From an uncultured Pelagimonas sp. (GTDB taxonomy: Bacteria > Pseudomonadota > Alphaproteobacteria > Rhodobacterales > Rhodobacteraceae): a DNA stretch of 64,000 bases. A program made the position numbers and the translations under genes. The stretch is taken from positions 620,001 through 684,000 of the forward strand of contig CANMPP010000001.1 of the NCBI GenBank assembly GCA_947499735.1, in the 5' to 3' direction. The notes under the pieces are model-generated. The model saw only the letters and a list, made by a program, of their open reading frames with translations, searched no databases and had not been told where the DNA came from. Numbering within the stretch: position 1 is the first letter of the stretch; each line of letters starts with the position of its first letter. Positions 17,746 to 26,467 of the stretch are shown piece by piece.

Positions 17746-19893
17746 ATGACCGAGCATAATCCGCATTCCAACAAGCAACTCAGCGCGCGTGCGGCAACCC
17801 CGCAAGAAGCCCAGATATGGCTGGAACATCAGCAAAGCGAAACCGGTGTCGCACCGATTGTTGAAATCCTAGAACTGCCCGCTGGAACAGATCCAGGGAC
17901 TGTTGCGGCCAGCTTTGTTCAAATGGGCAATGACACACCAGAACTGATAAGATGCTATCAGTTTGATGAAACCGGTGAATTGCTGGTTTATCCCGGACAA
18001 ACATCCGCGCCGTTACATATTCGCTGGGTACAGAATGTATCGGACATCGAAAACATGGCGCTTGATCTGGCGTCGGAACCTTGGGATTTGGCGGAACGTG
18101 GCCCAGTAAGATTGGCCATCCTGTTGGGAAGTAGCACATCGCATCTCGCACTAATTCGCCACCCGATTGCGGTAGATCTACCCAATACTGAATCTTTGTT
18201 CGCTGCACTTGTGCCTCGTTCTAAAAATCAGGCAACGGAAATAGCGCCAAGCACGGATCCAACAGATCGGACTGCGCAAATTATTCTGGATGAATTCCGC
18301 CTTGCCTTAGATGCGCCAGACATGACGGCCGATTGTGATTTCTTTGATTTCGGCGGACATTCTTTGATTGCGACACGCGTGATCGGCCGTCTTGCCGCAC
18401 GTCATGGCATTTCATTGAAGTTCAACGATTTGTTTTCACATACGACGGCAGCCACACTTGCGCCGCTTGCCGAAACCGAAACGGGCCTCATTGACCAGCA
18501 AGCGGGCGATTGGGCTGCCGTGACACCTGGGACATTGCCCGCGCCAGTGGAAACAAGCAGCCGAACACCTTTGTCGCATGCACAGGCCTCTTTGTGGAAA
18601 ATATACTCTGCTCTCGGATTTGGTCCGACATTCAACATCCCCTTTGCATTGCGGTTTCTCGATCCAGTAGATGAAACCGTTTTTGCTGCGGCCTTTCGTG
18701 ATATTCTGGAGCGCCATTCTGCCTTGCGCAGCCGTTTCATCAGCCAAGGCAGCGATATCGTTCAAGACTGCATGCCCATGTCAGAGGTCGATCAGCAGCA
18801 ATGGTTTTGGCATTCAGAAGGAATTCAAGACATAGCGCCGATCCTCGCAGAAGAAGCGGCGTATGATTTTGATCTCGCGCAGGAATTGCCCATTCGGTTG
18901 CGCTTTGTGCGCGATTCCCAAGGGCAGGTGCTATCCTTCCTGTTCCACCACATTGTGCTGGATGAATGGTCGGTGAACTTGATGATGGATGATCTTGCAT
19001 TTGCATACGCCGCTCGTAATAGCGGCAGGGCACCCGTCTGGCCCCAGCCCATCGCACCGTTCCATGATTTTGCCCGCAAGCAGGCCGAGGCAGGGTTTGA
19101 TCAGAAAGCCCTAGATTATTGGGTCGATGCGCTAAAGGATGCATCCCCACCCAAACCTATTCGTGCGAATGCGGCGGCACCATTGCCATCGGCTACCGAT
19201 GCACATGTTGCTGATGGCGGTTGGACAGAGATCATGTTGGACCGCGCGGTTTCAGATGCGCTATATGCCTTGTCAAAAGAATGTTCCGCATCTTTGTTCA
19301 ACACTGTTTACGCAGCGATTTCATGCGCTTTGCAACGTCTTGCAGGTTTGGATGATCTCACAATCGGGACATCTGCATCTGGACGCACGGACCCGGATTA
19401 TTTTGATACGGTGGGGTATTTCACAACTGTAACCGCCCATTCATTGCGCGCGCCGGGCCACATGACCCCTCGGGGATTGATTGCCACTGTGCGTGACATG
19501 ATAAACGGGTCATTGCCGCATTGTGAAATTCCAATTGATTTGGTTGAAGATGCCCTTTCGGGTGGCACAGCCCCTTTGGGCGAACATATGTTCGAGGTCT
19601 TCATCCAAATCCATGCACAAAACAAATTGAACGGCACATTCGAAGGCCCGCATGGCCCGATCAGGTTCCGACAAGTCGATCCCGAAAAGAGCGAATCCGT
19701 GCTTGGTTTGCAATTTGAGGTCGTCGAAGATGTGATCGAGGGGGCAAAACGACTGCGTATGATGATGAGCTATCGGAGTGCACATTATTCCGCAGATGAT
19801 GTGACAGCGCTTGTTGCGGCTGTCAAAAACACCTGCGCAGCCTTTGCCAGAACCAATGCTGTTGACCGTACTCTTTCAGAGCTATTGCCCTGA
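17746..19893 (+). CDS. NRPS with relic condensation lobe, carrier domain and condensation domain (VibF C-terminal part)
   Basis: About 715 residues. Residues 20 to 150 resemble only the N-terminal lobe of a condensation domain (QIWLEHQQ, PWDLAERGPVRLAILL, HLALIRHPIAVDL). The HHxxxD motif is altered to HP at 139 and 140, and the second lobe is missing. A normal carrier domain follows with FGGHSLIATRV, Ser206 being the attachment site. Then comes a full condensation domain with HHIVLDEWS (His401, His402, Asp406). This order matches the C1-PCP-C2 end of VibF, where C1 is reported to be dispensable. It should receive threonine from the A domain of the other polypeptide in trans. ATG 17746 follows AGGA; a GTG lies one codon earlier. 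Confidence 0.88.
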   Translation: MTEHNPHSNKQLSARAATPQEAQIWLEHQQSETGVAPIVEILELPAGTDPGTVAASFVQMGNDTPELIRCYQFDETGELLVYPGQTSAPLHIRWVQNVSDIENMALDLASEPWDLAERGPVRLAILLGSSTSHLALIRHPIAVDLPNTESLFAALVPRSKNQATEIAPSTDPTDRTAQIILDEFRLALDAPDMTADCDFFDFGGHSLIATRVIGRLAARHGISLKFNDLFSHTTAATLAPLAETETGLIDQQAGDWAAVTPGTLPAPVETSSRTPLSHAQASLWKIYSALGFGPTFNIPFALRFLDPVDETVFAAAFRDILERHSALRSRFISQGSDIVQDCMPMSEVDQQQWFWHSEGIQDIAPILAEEAAYDFDLAQELPIRLRFVRDSQGQVLSFLFHHIVLDEWSVNLMMDDLAFAYAARNSGRAPVWPQPIAPFHDFARKQAEAGFDQKALDYWVDALKDASPPKPIRANAAAPLPSATDAHVADGGWTEIMLDRAVSDALYALSKECSASLFNTVYAAISCALQRLAGLDDLTIGTSASGRTDPDYFDTVGYFTTVTAHSLRAPGHMTPRGLIATVRDMINGSLPHCEIPIDLVEDALSGGTAPLGEHMFEVFIQIHAQNKLNGTFEGPHGPIRFRQVDPEKSESVLGLQFEVVEDVIEGAKRLRMMMSYRSAHYSADDVTALVAAVKNTCAAFARTNAVDRTLSELLP

Positions 19894-19926
19894 TCTAACC
19901 ACATTTTTAGCGCGTCAGAGGCCCAT

Positions 19927-20745
19927 GTGACCACCACTTCTGCCCCAAGCCAGCCATCCGAGACACGATCAACATCACGCCTAAAGGCCCAAGGGCTGTC
20001 GCTGAATTATCCTGGTAAGGCCGTCAGTTCTGGTATGTCATTGGAAATCAAAGATGGCACTTTTTCCGTTATTATTGGCCCCAATGGATGTGGGAAATCG
20101 ACCTTGTTGCGCGGTTTATGCAACCTATTGCCACCCAGTGCGGGTCACGTTCTTTTGGATGGTCGGGACATTGCGCGCCTTCCATCCCGCGAATTGGCCA
20201 AGCAAGTTGGGCTGCTACCACAAAGTGCACAAGCCCCCTCTGGGATCACCGTGGCGGATTTGGTGTCGCGTGGGCGTTACCCACATCAAGGACCTTTTCG
20301 CCAATATAGTGTCGATGATGAGCGCATCGTTGCACGGTCTATGAAGGCCGCTGGCATTCAAGACTTAGCGCATCAAAGTGTTGAGTCTCTATCGGGGGGG
20401 CAACGTCAACGCGTTTGGGTTGCATTGGTCCTTGCACAAGAAACCCCAATTCTGTTGCTGGATGAACCAACAACTTATCTAGATATCGCGCATCAGCTGG
20501 AATTGCTGTCCCTTCTGGGCAATCTCAATCGGGAAGGTGGGCGTACAATTGTGGCTGTGTTGCACGATCTTAATCAGGCCTGTCGGTATGCTGATCATTT
20601 GATTGTTATGAAGGATGGTGGCGTCGTCACCGAAGGATCGCCTGCTGACCTTATGACATCGGAATTGCTGCAACAGGTCTTTGGACTGGACGCTATTATC
20701 ATTGACGATCCGATCAGTCACACCCCGTTGATCGTGCCTAAGTGA
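19927..20745 (+). CDS. fepC: Ferric siderophore ABC transporter ATPase
   Basis: A 272-residue ATPase for the FepBDG importer. Walker A is GPNGCGKST, the Q-loop region PQSAQAPSG, the signature LSGGQRQRVW and Walker B ILLLDEPTTYLD, followed by the switch His in VLHDLNQA. This is the FepC/FecE subfamily. The start is GTG at 19927 with AGAGG 8 nt upstream; no in-frame ATG precedes the first conserved block. Its stop codon directly abuts the stop codon of the convergent transporter gene (TGA then TCA), leaving no room for a terminator. Confidence 0.93.
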   Translation: MTTTSAPSQPSETRSTSRLKAQGLSLNYPGKAVSSGMSLEIKDGTFSVIIGPNGCGKSTLLRGLCNLLPPSAGHVLLDGRDIARLPSRELAKQVGLLPQSAQAPSGITVADLVSRGRYPHQGPFRQYSVDDERIVARSMKAAGIQDLAHQSVESLSGGQRQRVWVALVLAQETPILLLDEPTTYLDIAHQLELLSLLGNLNREGGRTIVAVLHDLNQACRYADHLIVMKDGGVVTEGSPADLMTSELLQQVFGLDAIIIDDPISHTPLIVPK

Positions 20746-22539
20746 TCATTGCGCCACTGACCACTTTTTCACGGCCCCCTGTGCAGCCCACATGCGGGCA
20801 TAACGGCCTGTTTCGGCGTGCAGATCGGTGTGTTTTCCTGACTGAACCAGGGACCCGTCCTCAATCACCAGAATCTGATCAGCGCCAACAATTGTGGACA
20901 AACGATGCGCTATCACAATGACGGTTTTGCTTGCGATTAAGGCATCAAGTGCACGTTGGACGGCAAGTTCGCTTTCAGTATCAAGCGCCGCGGTGGGTTC
21001 ATCCAGAATGATGATTGGCGCATCCTTTAGCAAAGCCCGCGCAATCGAAATACGCTGACGTTCCCCACCAGACAAGCGTCCTCCGATTTCCCCCAATGGC
21101 GTTTGCCACCCGTCTGGCAAACGTTCGATAAAATCCAAACACTGTGCAGCCCTAGCCGCTGCGCGGACCTCTTCATCGGATGCTTCGGGGCGGCCCATGC
21201 GAATATTCGCAAGCACGCTGTCATTCAGCAGATACACGTCCTGAAACACGACAGACAGCAGGCTGTTTAACTGATCTGCTGGGATGTTACGCAAATCCAC
21301 GCCCCCAATTTTAACGCTACCTTGTTGCGGATCAAAATGTCGCAACAACAATCGGGTCAATGTTGTTTTGCCACAACCCGATGGGCCAACCAGTGCAGTC
21401 AGTGAATGTTCCGGCAAATCAGCGTTAAAGTTGGATATCGCTGTTGTATCGGACTGCGCATAGGCAAAATCGACATTGTCGAACTGAATGCTAAATTCAG
21501 ACGGCATCTGCATCGGATGCGATTGCTGTAGGGGCTTGGTGGCCATCAATGCGCCAATTCGTTCAAGCGCCGCTTCCATAACCTCAAGCATTGCCGTGTA
21601 TAGGATAAACGTCGACAAAGGTTCAGACAGTCGCACAACGATCACAAAAATCGCGGCAAGGGTGGCTGGGTGTAAGCTGCCTGAAACCACCAGCCAGACG
21701 CCGATCCCCAACACGATCACCAAGCCCAGTTCGACGATGCTGGCCACGATAATGTTGGGTTTGGCGCCTTTGCGATGGCCAAAGGCCTGAATCGCTTCAA
21801 GTTTGTGAAATGTTTGGGACAACCGTTCCGCTTTTTCGCCCGCCCGGCCAGCGGCCCGTAAAATCGCAAGACCTTGTGTATATTCCAGCACATCTGCGCT
21901 GGCATCTTGATGTGCCTGACCCAGAATGCGTTTCCCACGTCCCAGCGCGGGACGTCGCCATCGATATAGCGGAACAATCGTTGGGAAAATCAGCAGCAGT
22001 AACAACCCCATACGCCAGTCAAACAAGGCTATACCAAGGGCCGCGCAAAACGGCGTCACGATGGCCGTGAACAGCAGGTTCAAGACCGTCAAGGCGTACA
22101 GCAAGTTTTCATCAACATTGCCGAGCACCATCGAATTCAGCTCGCCGGCACGTTTATTCTGCAGCTGTTCCAATGGAATTTCGCGCAACTTTGCGCCCAA
22201 CTGCCCGCGCAGCCGCCATGTGGCACGCACCATACGGCCATCAAAATCAAATCCTTGGGCAAACCACCGCAAGGCGGATGCGGCGGCCATAAGGGCCGCC
22301 ATCAAGCCGAACCAATATAGTGCATGGCCTATATCAGGGTTGACGATAGCTGCGGTGAACAGGGGGGCGATCACAGCCAATCCAAAACCTTGCAATGCGG
22401 CGGCCAAAATTAATCCCGCCAACGAACGCCGCAACCCTGGGGCCGCTTCCGGCCCCACACTTTGGGCCAGCTGACGGAATGTCGTTAGAAAAGAGGTCGC
22501 GCTTTGCTTGCGCGGCGGCGTATTGGTCTCAGTTGTCAT
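20746..22539 (-). CDS. ABC transporter with fused permease and ATPase, YbtQ/IrtB-like
   Basis: A 597-residue half-transporter: six membrane helices (about residues 35 to 310) then an ATPase with GPSGCGKTT, LSGGERQRISIARALL, IIILDEPTAALD and IAHRLST. It pairs with the next gene, which it overlaps by 4 bp. Heterodimers of this exporter-fold kind in siderophore clusters (YbtPQ, IrtAB) are known to import ferric siderophores or help release their iron, despite the fold. Here it may take up the ferric catecholate or export the free siderophore. Sequence alone does not decide direction. Confidence 0.88.
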   Translation of the reverse strand: MTTETNTPPRKQSATSFLTTFRQLAQSVGPEAAPGLRRSLAGLILAAALQGFGLAVIAPLFTAAIVNPDIGHALYWFGLMAALMAAASALRWFAQGFDFDGRMVRATWRLRGQLGAKLREIPLEQLQNKRAGELNSMVLGNVDENLLYALTVLNLLFTAIVTPFCAALGIALFDWRMGLLLLLIFPTIVPLYRWRRPALGRGKRILGQAHQDASADVLEYTQGLAILRAAGRAGEKAERLSQTFHKLEAIQAFGHRKGAKPNIIVASIVELGLVIVLGIGVWLVVSGSLHPATLAAIFVIVVRLSEPLSTFILYTAMLEVMEAALERIGALMATKPLQQSHPMQMPSEFSIQFDNVDFAYAQSDTTAISNFNADLPEHSLTALVGPSGCGKTTLTRLLLRHFDPQQGSVKIGGVDLRNIPADQLNSLLSVVFQDVYLLNDSVLANIRMGRPEASDEEVRAAARAAQCLDFIERLPDGWQTPLGEIGGRLSGGERQRISIARALLKDAPIIILDEPTAALDTESELAVQRALDALIASKTVIVIAHRLSTIVGADQILVIEDGSLVQSGKHTDLHAETGRYARMWAAQGAVKKWSVAQ

Positions 22540-24395
22540 TGAGCAGGCTCCTCTTGCGCGATTGTTCTGTCTGCGTCAGTTCCACCCAAGGACCAGTTTT
22601 GTGCCTGTTCGTAATTGTTCCACAGGCGTGCATAAATCCCTTGTTTGGCGACTAAATCATCATGATCACCGCGTTCTGAAATCTGTCCCTTGTCAAAAAC
22701 CAAAATCTGATCCGCGTCTCGGATCGTGGCCAAACGATGTGCCACCATGATGACTGTTCGCCCCTTCATCAACGCAGATAGAGCAGCGATTAATTCAGCT
22801 TCATTTTCGGGATCGGAAAAAGCTGTGGCTTCATCGAGGACCAAAATAGGACGGCTTTGCAAAAGCGCGCGGGCAATAGAGATCCGTTGCCGTTGTCCGC
22901 CTGATAAAAACACACCGCGTTCCCCAACAGGCGTGTCGTACCCTTGGGGGAGATCGCAAATGAAGTCATGTGCTTGCGCGGCAGTTGCAGCGGCAATGAC
23001 CGCTTCATCGCTTGCCTCAGGGTTTCCAATGCGAATATTTTCCGCAATTGAATCAGCAAACAAAAAGCTTTCCTGAAAAACAAATGCAACTTGTTCCATC
23101 AGCTGGTCAGACGTCATATCGCGAATGTCGTGGCCGCCCAACATAATGCGGCCTGATGTGACGTCCCAAAACCGTGGGATCAAACGCGCAACCGTCGTCT
23201 TGCCGGCCCCTGATGGTCCCACGAGCGCGGTCACGCTGCCCTCTGGCACCGAAAAACTGATATCGCGCAAGGCTGGATCTAAATCTGCTCCGTATGAGAA
23301 AGTCACATTATCAAACTGCAAAGCGGGTGCTGATGGATCCAAACCTAACCGAGACTGCGGTTCGACTGTGGAGGGGTGCTGCAGTTCAGGGGCGTTCATG
23401 ATCTCTTCAATGCGGATAACACTCAGCGTGACTTTTTCAATCATGTGACGCAGCATCATCATAGGCATCATGGCTTCTGCCATGCCTGTGCAAATCAAAA
23501 GCACACCTAACCAACGCGATACAGACAGATCATCCAAGGATGTCAGCCAGAGCCCCGTTCCCAAGACAAGCGTCAAAGTCGGCATCGGGCTCAGCACGAG
23601 CCAGGAAAATCGTGCAGGAAACCCAGCGGCCCGGTACCAGTCTAACATCACGGTCAAATAGCCATCTAGCGCATCCTGATAGCGACCAAAGCTGGTTTTC
23701 CCGCTGTCAAAATTGCGCACAACAGGCATAGCTTGAACGTATTCCACCACTGCTGCACTGACTTTTTCCCGTGCCGTATTGTATTTGCGCACCATATCCC
23801 GGCGCTGCTTTTGGGCCCTTGTCAAAATGCTATAGCCCAATGCTAAGATCAGCAATGCGACCAGCGCCAACCGCCAATCTAAGATGATCAACAGGCCCAA
23901 TGTCACAACAGGTGTGACATAGGCCCGCGCGTAAAGTGGCGTGCTGTCCGCCACAAACACATGCAGTGCTTTCACATCGTCATGAATAACCTTGGCCAGC
24001 GCGCCAGCACCTTGGGTTTCCACATATCCAAGCGACACTCGCGCCAACCGTTCAGCCAAACCAATGCGCAAAATACGCTCTAGTCGAAATGCGGCATAAT
24101 GGGCCTGATTAAACGCGCCAAGTCGCGCAACATAGGCCGCTACGGTACAAATCGCGGCCCCAATAAACCACAGCCAAGGAACAGTTTCGGGATGTGCCAG
24201 AAGGTGCTGAATAACCATCATAAGCTGCAACATCACGGCCAGGCCAAACAAAGCTGAACCAGCGGAAATCGCCATGGCCAGCTTAATCTGTGTTTGAACT
24301 GGCTTCAGAATACGCCAAGGAGACGCGCGTTTTTTGCGGATCGGTGGAGCAGAGTTTTCAGGAGAATCCTCGTTCAGATCAGTATCGACCGCCAT
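22536..24395 (-). CDS. ABC transporter with fused permease and ATPase, YbtP/IrtA-like
   Basis: The 619-residue partner of the preceding half-transporter. A charged N terminus of about 40 residues precedes six membrane helices, then the ATPase with GPSGAGKTT, LSGGQRQRISIARALL, ILVLDEATAFSD and VAHRLATI. The SFSYGADLDPALRDISF entry is typical of the IrtA/YbtP group. Mycobacterial IrtA carries an extra siderophore-reductase domain at its N terminus; here it is absent. Both genes are read from a promoter in the 24396 to 24721 gap. Confidence 0.88.
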   Translation of the reverse strand: MAVDTDLNEDSPENSAPPIRKKRASPWRILKPVQTQIKLAMAISAGSALFGLAVMLQLMMVIQHLLAHPETVPWLWFIGAAICTVAAYVARLGAFNQAHYAAFRLERILRIGLAERLARVSLGYVETQGAGALAKVIHDDVKALHVFVADSTPLYARAYVTPVVTLGLLIILDWRLALVALLILALGYSILTRAQKQRRDMVRKYNTAREKVSAAVVEYVQAMPVVRNFDSGKTSFGRYQDALDGYLTVMLDWYRAAGFPARFSWLVLSPMPTLTLVLGTGLWLTSLDDLSVSRWLGVLLICTGMAEAMMPMMMLRHMIEKVTLSVIRIEEIMNAPELQHPSTVEPQSRLGLDPSAPALQFDNVTFSYGADLDPALRDISFSVPEGSVTALVGPSGAGKTTVARLIPRFWDVTSGRIMLGGHDIRDMTSDQLMEQVAFVFQESFLFADSIAENIRIGNPEASDEAVIAAATAAQAHDFICDLPQGYDTPVGERGVFLSGGQRQRISIARALLQSRPILVLDEATAFSDPENEAELIAALSALMKGRTVIMVAHRLATIRDADQILVFDKGQISERGDHDDLVAKQGIYARLWNNYEQAQNWSLGGTDADRTIAQEEPAQ

Positions 24396-24721
24396 TGCCT
24401 GCCTCTTGATAGATGATATCTTTTGGCTAGGCTTTCGGCACGGCCGCTGCGTCTTGGCTGATCATTGGCAGAATATCCACTACAGAACATAAGCACAAGC
24501 AGGCTAACGAGCTTGCAGTCAATTTGCGTGGAAAAATGCCCCATGCTTGTTTCTGTGAACAGCAGGGGCGTTTGGTGATCGGGAATGTGGTTGTGTATCC
24601 GACCCAGAGACCTCGGCCTTTTTCAGATATGTTGATGTCGCCGCCTTAAAATTTCAAATGGCGCGCTCATATAAAATGTATGTGTTTTATTTCTAAGCCC
24701 ATCAGGCCGTACAGTTTTGTT
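24396..24721. other. Intergenic gap between the transporter pair and the protease gene
   Basis: Both flanking genes are on the minus strand, so this gap holds the end of the protease transcript and the promoter of the transporter pair. I found no TGA-N9-TCA box, no strong hairpin with a T-run and no credible small gene. Confidence 0.4.
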
Positions 24722-25555
24722 TTAAGGCGCAAGTGTCCATTCTAGGATTTTGATCAAGCGCTTGCGCGTTAACCTTACAGCGACACTGCATTTCTGATCT
24801 GAAGACGAAGCAACGTGAATTCCGGCAATCGTTAGACCGAAAATTTCATCAAATTTCATAACAAGGCTTGAACCATTTCCACCCATGAACGTGTCGATCT
24901 TATGGGTGATGAGGCCGTAATCTTCAGTTGTAACCGCTCCATGTGCGGTCCACATGGTGCCTTTGGGCTTATCACTGGAATAACCAGATAGGCTTGCTTG
25001 ATTTTCTTCCAATTGCTCGTCTGTCGGCACACCCATGGGCAGGCTTGGATTTACGACTGGTTTCTTTAGACGAACAACCGCGAAGTCATTTTCGTAATGC
25101 GAAAAACCTTCGATTGCACCGTCATTTTCCAAAGGGCTTGGTAGGTTTAAATCTTTGTAGGCGCGCGGAAAGAAAAATTTTGATGCCGCAACATAGCCAT
25201 ACGGCATCTTGTCGCCATTGCGGGCGGGAATGAAAAAGACTTGGGTCGCTTGGCCACCGATATCTGCGCCATAGACATTATGCGCCGCTGTCAAAACATG
25301 GGTTTCATCAATCAAAGTGGCTGTGCTTGTATATGTCTTGCCATTTGGAAATTTAACGACAAGCTGTCCGATCGCATTGAAAGGGTATTGTGTTGTGTCT
25401 GTCACCTGGCTGCGCGTGTCAGGGGGAAACACAATATCCATAGTGTCATTCAGAAAATCGCAAATATGTGCCCGAGTTTCGGCGCTGTGTTGTCTTTTTA
25501 CGTTTGTAAGGTCACACACCACGTCTTCGATCTGTAATTGTCTCAGGTTATTCAT
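24722..25555 (-). CDS. Trypsin/V8-like serine protease
   Basis: A chymotrypsin-fold protease of 277 residues when started at ATG 25555, which has a strong site GAAGGGGAAAG just upstream; the frame continues to 25747 without such a site. Catalytic residues are visible: His92 in VLTAAHNVYG, Asp157 in ENDFAVVRL and probably Ser229 in GGNGSSL, where most relatives have GNSGSP. The AAHNV and NDFAV contexts are those of glutamyl endopeptidase/V8-type enzymes. No signal peptide is seen with this start, so it may act in the cytosol. It is divergent from the regulator, haloperoxidase-like and subtilase genes and may belong with them. Confidence 0.82.
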   Translation of the reverse strand: MNNLRQLQIEDVVCDLTNVKRQHSAETRAHICDFLNDTMDIVFPPDTRSQVTDTTQYPFNAIGQLVVKFPNGKTYTSTATLIDETHVLTAAHNVYGADIGGQATQVFFIPARNGDKMPYGYVAASKFFFPRAYKDLNLPSPLENDGAIEGFSHYENDFAVVRLKKPVVNPSLPMGVPTDEQLEENQASLSGYSSDKPKGTMWTAHGAVTTEDYGLITHKIDTFMGGNGSSLVMKFDEIFGLTIAGIHVASSSDQKCSVAVRLTRKRLIKILEWTLAP

Positions 25556-25895
25556 CTTCTTTCCCCTTCCCAAACCCATAACGGGTTTGGCAAATCTTGT
25601 GTCTCGGTTCCAAAAATGCAGCTTTCGCGCTGGATCTTCTGACCTCGGGATTTTGCGGAGAACGTCGCAAACCAGAGCGAGCATCTTTGATGTCACTATC
25701 ATGTCGAAGGCCACAGAGATTGTCCTGAAACCTATCCGAAATTTCACAAAGCGTCTTTTTGCAATCCTTCGGTGAAAAGGTTTTTTGGCGTATCGGTTTT
25801 GATTGATTTTGGATAAATGTATTTATTTATCATATGGTTATGTGGTTTTCCCACTGCGCCATACACGTGCCTGACAGACTCGATAGCCCTACGAT

Positions 25896-25907
25896 CCTTA
25901 CGTAAGG
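25896..25907. promoter_or_regulatory. Perfect 12 bp palindrome CCTTACGTAAGG
   Basis: A self-complementary site in the divergent region between the protease and the regulator, 30 bp from a second and longer palindrome. A homodimeric DNA-binding protein is the natural reader. Confidence 0.4.
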
Positions 25908-25937
25908 GTAAGAATGTCGATTTTTGCAGGGCCTAAA

Positions 25938-25953
25938 GGTTAACGCGTTAACC
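25938..25953. promoter_or_regulatory. Perfect 16 bp palindrome GGTTAACGCGTTAACC
   Basis: A 16 bp perfect palindrome followed on the plus strand by ATTTTTT. It may be an operator. As RNA it could also fold into a 5 bp hairpin with a T-run, so a weak terminator is the alternative. Confidence 0.45.
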
Positions 25954-26467
25954 ATTTTTTATCGAAAACCTTCGGCGAGATTTCGTTTTTTTTTCAGGTC
26001 GCGGCGAAAACTTTCTGGCATCCTTGGTTTTAAGAAATACGAAATGGGGAGCCATAGGATTGGCACGGCGGAATAGACAACTGGATCAATCACTGATCTC
26101 GGAGCTGAATGGGGCGGGGATGGCGCCCAATTCTGTGTCTGGTCCACGCAGCGCCATACATCGCCGTTTTGGTCAAAGAGAAAAGAGGCATTTGCGACAG
26201 GTCCGTGAACCGTTTCGTCCCAATTCTGCTAGGCTTCGGTCTAGGGTTGTATCTGGGGCGCAGGCAAAATGTTCACGTGCTTCCCTATCTCGAGTTCATT
26301 TTTTTTGCTATTGCCCAGTTGATGACGTGAGTAGCTCCATTTCTGTAAAAAGACATGGATCATTAAGCCGAATCTTGTACCGACGCTCAGAAATATCTGT
26401 TTTTTGTGATCGTAGCGTGTTGGTATCTATTCGGAACTTGCCATCGGCGGGGGAGGCCTACATTTCT

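Larger units (their letters stand above)
25556..26467. other. Long divergent control region (912 bp) with two perfect palindromes
   Basis: No reading frame here looks coding. A plus-strand frame in phase with the downstream regulator runs through 26024 to 26467 but encodes an Arg/Ser-rich stretch unlike any domain. The left half is AT-rich with poly-T runs. Two perfect palindromes are listed separately. Confidence 0.5.

Noticed and set aside
26109-26330. A 73-codon plus-strand frame with a hydrophobic stretch
   Set aside because: No ribosome site and no family resemblance; it overlaps another open frame in a region that looks like a control region.
26024-26467. N-terminal extension of the TolB/TPR regulator in the same open frame
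   Set aside because: The extension is Arg/Ser-rich without domain similarity, and a strong ribosome site precedes the GTG at 26468 where the winged helix begins.
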